From the NCBI GenBank assembly GCA_964035795.1, contig OZ038321.1, positions 15,121,971 to 15,185,970 on the forward strand: DNA of 64,000 nucleotides. The letters run 5' to 3'. The stretch is from Pterobdella sp. o SKG-2022 (taxonomy: Eukaryota; Annelida; Clitellata; Hirudinida; Piscicolidae). The notes under the pieces are model-generated. The model made no database searches and was not told the DNA's origin. It saw only the letters and a program-made list of their open reading frames with translations. This document shows, one piece after another, positions 61,574 through 64,000 of this stretch (its first letter is position 1; each line of letters starts with the position of its first letter). The position numbers were made by a program, and so were the translations under genes.

Positions 61574-63446
61574 AGATTCATCGCGTTAATTCGTGCCTGA
61601 AGAAAAATTTCATTTTCTGTGACTTAAAAAACTAATCAGTTCTAGAGCTGAAAAAGCAAAAACATTTTTGAAAAATAATGGTCCCAGAACGTATTTTTTT
61701 GTAGTTGCATTAACATGGAAAATTGTCTAAGAGATAAAACCGTTTCTCATACTTGAGAATATTACGTTGATAACGAAAAGCTTCGTATCTTAATGAACTG
61801 TCTAGGAGTTATTTCATTTTTTACAACTCGTGCCATCATGAAAAAACGAACAACGCCCAACAACTAAAAGTATAGAAAATTTTCGCCAAGTGAATCGGAG
61901 ATAAAAAGATTACAGTTATGTTATTGGCTCTTTTCTTACTGTTCACGAAAAGCAAAAATGATAATGTTTTTTTCCGTTGAAACTAAATTAGTTCATCTAG
62001 TATCTCACGGTCAAGTCTTAAAATAGAGCAAACCATGACACTTCTGTCACACTCAGCAGTGTTAAAATTTTTCATAAAACCTTTAAAAAACAGCTGCATT
62101 AGCTTAGTGAACTTTGTGGTCAATCCATCTTCACCGAACTTGAAGAACTCAAATATTCCAGCAAAACTTTTTGCTGTTTTAAACGTTGTTAAGGATCATC
62201 AAAAATATAAATATCGGGCTTTGTGTCCGTAGTTGGAAGGTTTAATGGTCAATCTGAAATTCCCTATTGAAAAACTGGTTATAGCCTAGTTATTTTTATG
62301 AGGGTTTAAATAGCTTTCAAGAATGAACATAGGCCAAGCAAAAACAATAGTCACTAAAACATCTTTGTTACATTAGTCACTACTTTTTACCACATATCTT
62401 TCATCAAAGGTCTCTCCGTCGAGGCTCTCAAGATTCTTGTAACAGCCTTAATTTTCTTCTGAAATTTTGCAGCTTCTGAACGACTATTTAGTATATTTGT
62501 TTTAGCATAAAAATAAACTGTTAATTTCAAAATCAAAAAAATTCTAGTTTTTGTATTTTAGTGTCGTGTTTTTATTAAGACTACGTCGGCCCACTCAAAC
62601 TAACTACTGTTGTTGAGGCTTGTGAAGCAATTACCTGCAGTTAACCTGAGAGCTTCGAAAAGGTATTTAGTAATTGAAAAATTTTGATCAAACACTGCCT
62701 TTATTAACTTAATAGGCAATAAAATGATAGACTAGTGATTTTTTTTTTTGGTAAGCTATTGGAAGTACACTAAAGTCGGCCCCTATAGCTCAATCGTTGA
62801 GTTACCGGGCTCGATTCCGCGTGGGCCGACAATCAGCACCTGTTCTACAGTGTTTTCGCTAAATTAAATTTGTAGCAAGCGCTTTGATGTATAAGGAAAA
62901 GCCCTTTATAAATACCGCGTTATAACACATTAAACAATTGGTATTCATTCACTCCAGAGTTAATTCAAACACTTTCACGCTTAACGTTATCATTTGGAAC
63001 GAAAAGCTTTTTTAGGGTAAAATATGGGAAATAACTAAAATTTTTCAGAATGGGCGTGAGCCTTCGAAACGAAGTTAAAAACTGATCGACTCAGGAACTA
63101 TAAGCACTAAAACTTGAATTTGTATTTTTTTTAAATAATCAGACTTTTCAAAAACTTTATTAAAAGTATTAATGGAAGCCAATTCTCTAAAAACGAAAAA
63201 AAAATCAAATTAAATTTCAAGAGATATCATAAGAAAAAATTGCCATTTAAACATCATCACCCTCATTACAATATCACATTTGAGTAAGATCACTTTACCC
63301 GAAAATACAATTTATTTATTACATAAACATTATCGTTTTTAACCATTAAAAATTCGATAACCGATAATAAAGTTAAGAAATAACATTTGATAAATTAAAT
63401 TATAAATAGTCCTTAAGAATGATAATGGGCCTTCAAATGACTATAC
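61574..63446. other. Intergenic interval with a SINE
   Basis: AT-rich, with no convincing exon. The plus-strand open frame at 62,035-62,232 has no motif. The only structured feature is the SINE at 62,774-62,940. Confidence 0.5.
62774..62940 (+). mobile_element. tRNA-derived SINE, copy 4 (deleted between A and B boxes)
   Basis: It begins GTCGGCCCCTATAGCTCAAT like copy 1, then jumps from CGTTGAG directly to TTACCGGGCTCGATTCC, losing about 24 nt that form the anticodon arm. The 3' body (CAGCACCTGTTCTACAGTG, AGCAAGCGCTTTGATG, CCCTTTATAAATACCGCGTT) is the copy 1 type. Confidence 0.8.
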
Positions 63447-63449
63447 AAA

Positions 63450-63942
63450 TTAACTCTCGGAAATATCTTCACCATCATAATTTTCATTGAATAAATTGGT
63501 TTTTAATGGGAAACCGTGACCAATGGCGTTTTTGAGGTTTTTTTTGGTGCGGGAGTTTTTGCTCTTTGGTCGTTTGTTGATGTTGTTAAAATTTAAAACC
63601 GTGGTTATTTTGTTAAGATTTGGATGAACGTTGTTTCCTTGATTAATACTTATTGAGTTATTTTTAATATCATCATCCGTTTCGTCAAGGTTAAAATTAA
63701 TATTACTATGATTAAAAGACCCATTAATGAAACTGCTGTCGTTATTCTGATTACAATTATCTGCACTAATACTTGAATCAATCGTTTTGTTTTTACTCGT
63801 CATAAAATTTTTGTTTCTTACAATTTTACCACTAGTTATATTAAAAGCATGATCATTAAAAAACCGGTTGTTACGTTGATAATCAGGGCTATCAAGGTCG
63901 TTAGAAACCCCAGAAGAATTTAGAACTTCATGTGAGGAATTA
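63450..63942 (-). CDS. Asn-rich exon of an unidentified minus-strand gene (partial)
   Basis: A strong acceptor (T8 then CCAG, near 63,943-63,950) opens a frame that starts NSSHEVLNSSGVSNDLDSPD, is rich in Asn/Ser/Asp, and ends with a basic KRPKSKNSRTKKNLKNAIG segment, GHGFPLKTNLFNENYDGED then ISES and TAA at 63,450-63,452. Splicing at GAGA|gttaat just before the stop cannot be excluded. I do not recognise the family. The composition resembles the ZNF608/609-like gene on the same strand, but no motif links them. Confidence 0.5.
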
Positions 63943-64000
63943 CTGGAAAAAAAAATTATTCTTTTAAAAATATTGAAATATTAATAAAGTTTCAAAAAAA

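Noticed and set aside
63450..63942. First coding exon of the ZNF608/609-like gene
   Set aside because: It would need an intron of nearly 49 kb spanning other genes; joining to the exon at 14.96 kb gives an early stop, and no family motif is present.

Overview
This window looks like nuclear DNA from an AT-rich invertebrate animal. It shows spliced genes with short introns (about 60 to 85 bp) mixed with long ones, GT-AG splice sites, AATAAA-type poly(A) signals, asparagine-rich proteins and heavy retrotransposon content (L2/CR1-like and RTE-like LINEs, a Penelope-like fragment, tRNA-derived SINEs). The protein families are ordinary for animals. A cnidarian or another AT-rich invertebrate would fit, but I cannot name the species.

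Layout. Positions 1-3560 are AT-rich 3' flank. Positions 3561-14910 (minus strand) hold a ZNF608/ZNF609/scribbler-type nuclear protein gene with six coding exons that join in frame (2116 codons). Its 4.7-kb intron carries a long TG microsatellite. Positions 14.96-23.0 kb have no recognisable gene; they hold a 14-bp minisatellite and low-complexity tracts. Positions 23.0-51.1 kb (plus strand) are a tandem array of three related CYP4-clan cytochrome P450 loci. Copy A (23.0-31.1 kb) is a pseudogene whose first exon is split by a 1,341-bp uninterrupted AAGT array. Copy B (33.6-44.7 kb) is apparently intact: 12 exons, 504 aa, with all hallmark motifs. Copy C (47.5-51.1 kb) is a 5'-truncated pseudogene. 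The introns and spacers of this cluster are full of LINE, SINE and fold-back debris and include a perfect 387-bp tandem duplication.

Positions 52.96-58.17 kb (minus strand) hold exons of a PPP1R36-like gene, with an L2/CR1-like LINE (54.1-56.8 kb, lacking its endonuclease) in one intron. Positions 58.49-61.06 kb (plus strand) are the 3' half of a CD2AP/SH3KBP1 (cindr) adaptor gene: an SH3 domain, a capping-protein-interaction-like motif and a C-terminal coiled coil. Positions 61.1-63.4 kb are 3' flank with a SINE. The right edge is an asparagine-rich exon of an unidentified minus-strand gene.

The four gene neighbourhoods have unrelated roles: a transcription-linked zinc-finger protein, P450 oxidation, a phosphatase regulatory subunit and an endocytic/cytoskeletal adaptor. 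No operon-like logic is visible. The most unusual signal is the AAGT array in P450 copy A. It is a tandem run of GTAAGT 5' splice-site motifs, flanked by what looks like a target-site duplication, and followed directly by a branch-point/acceptor-like sequence. It may therefore behave as an intron.
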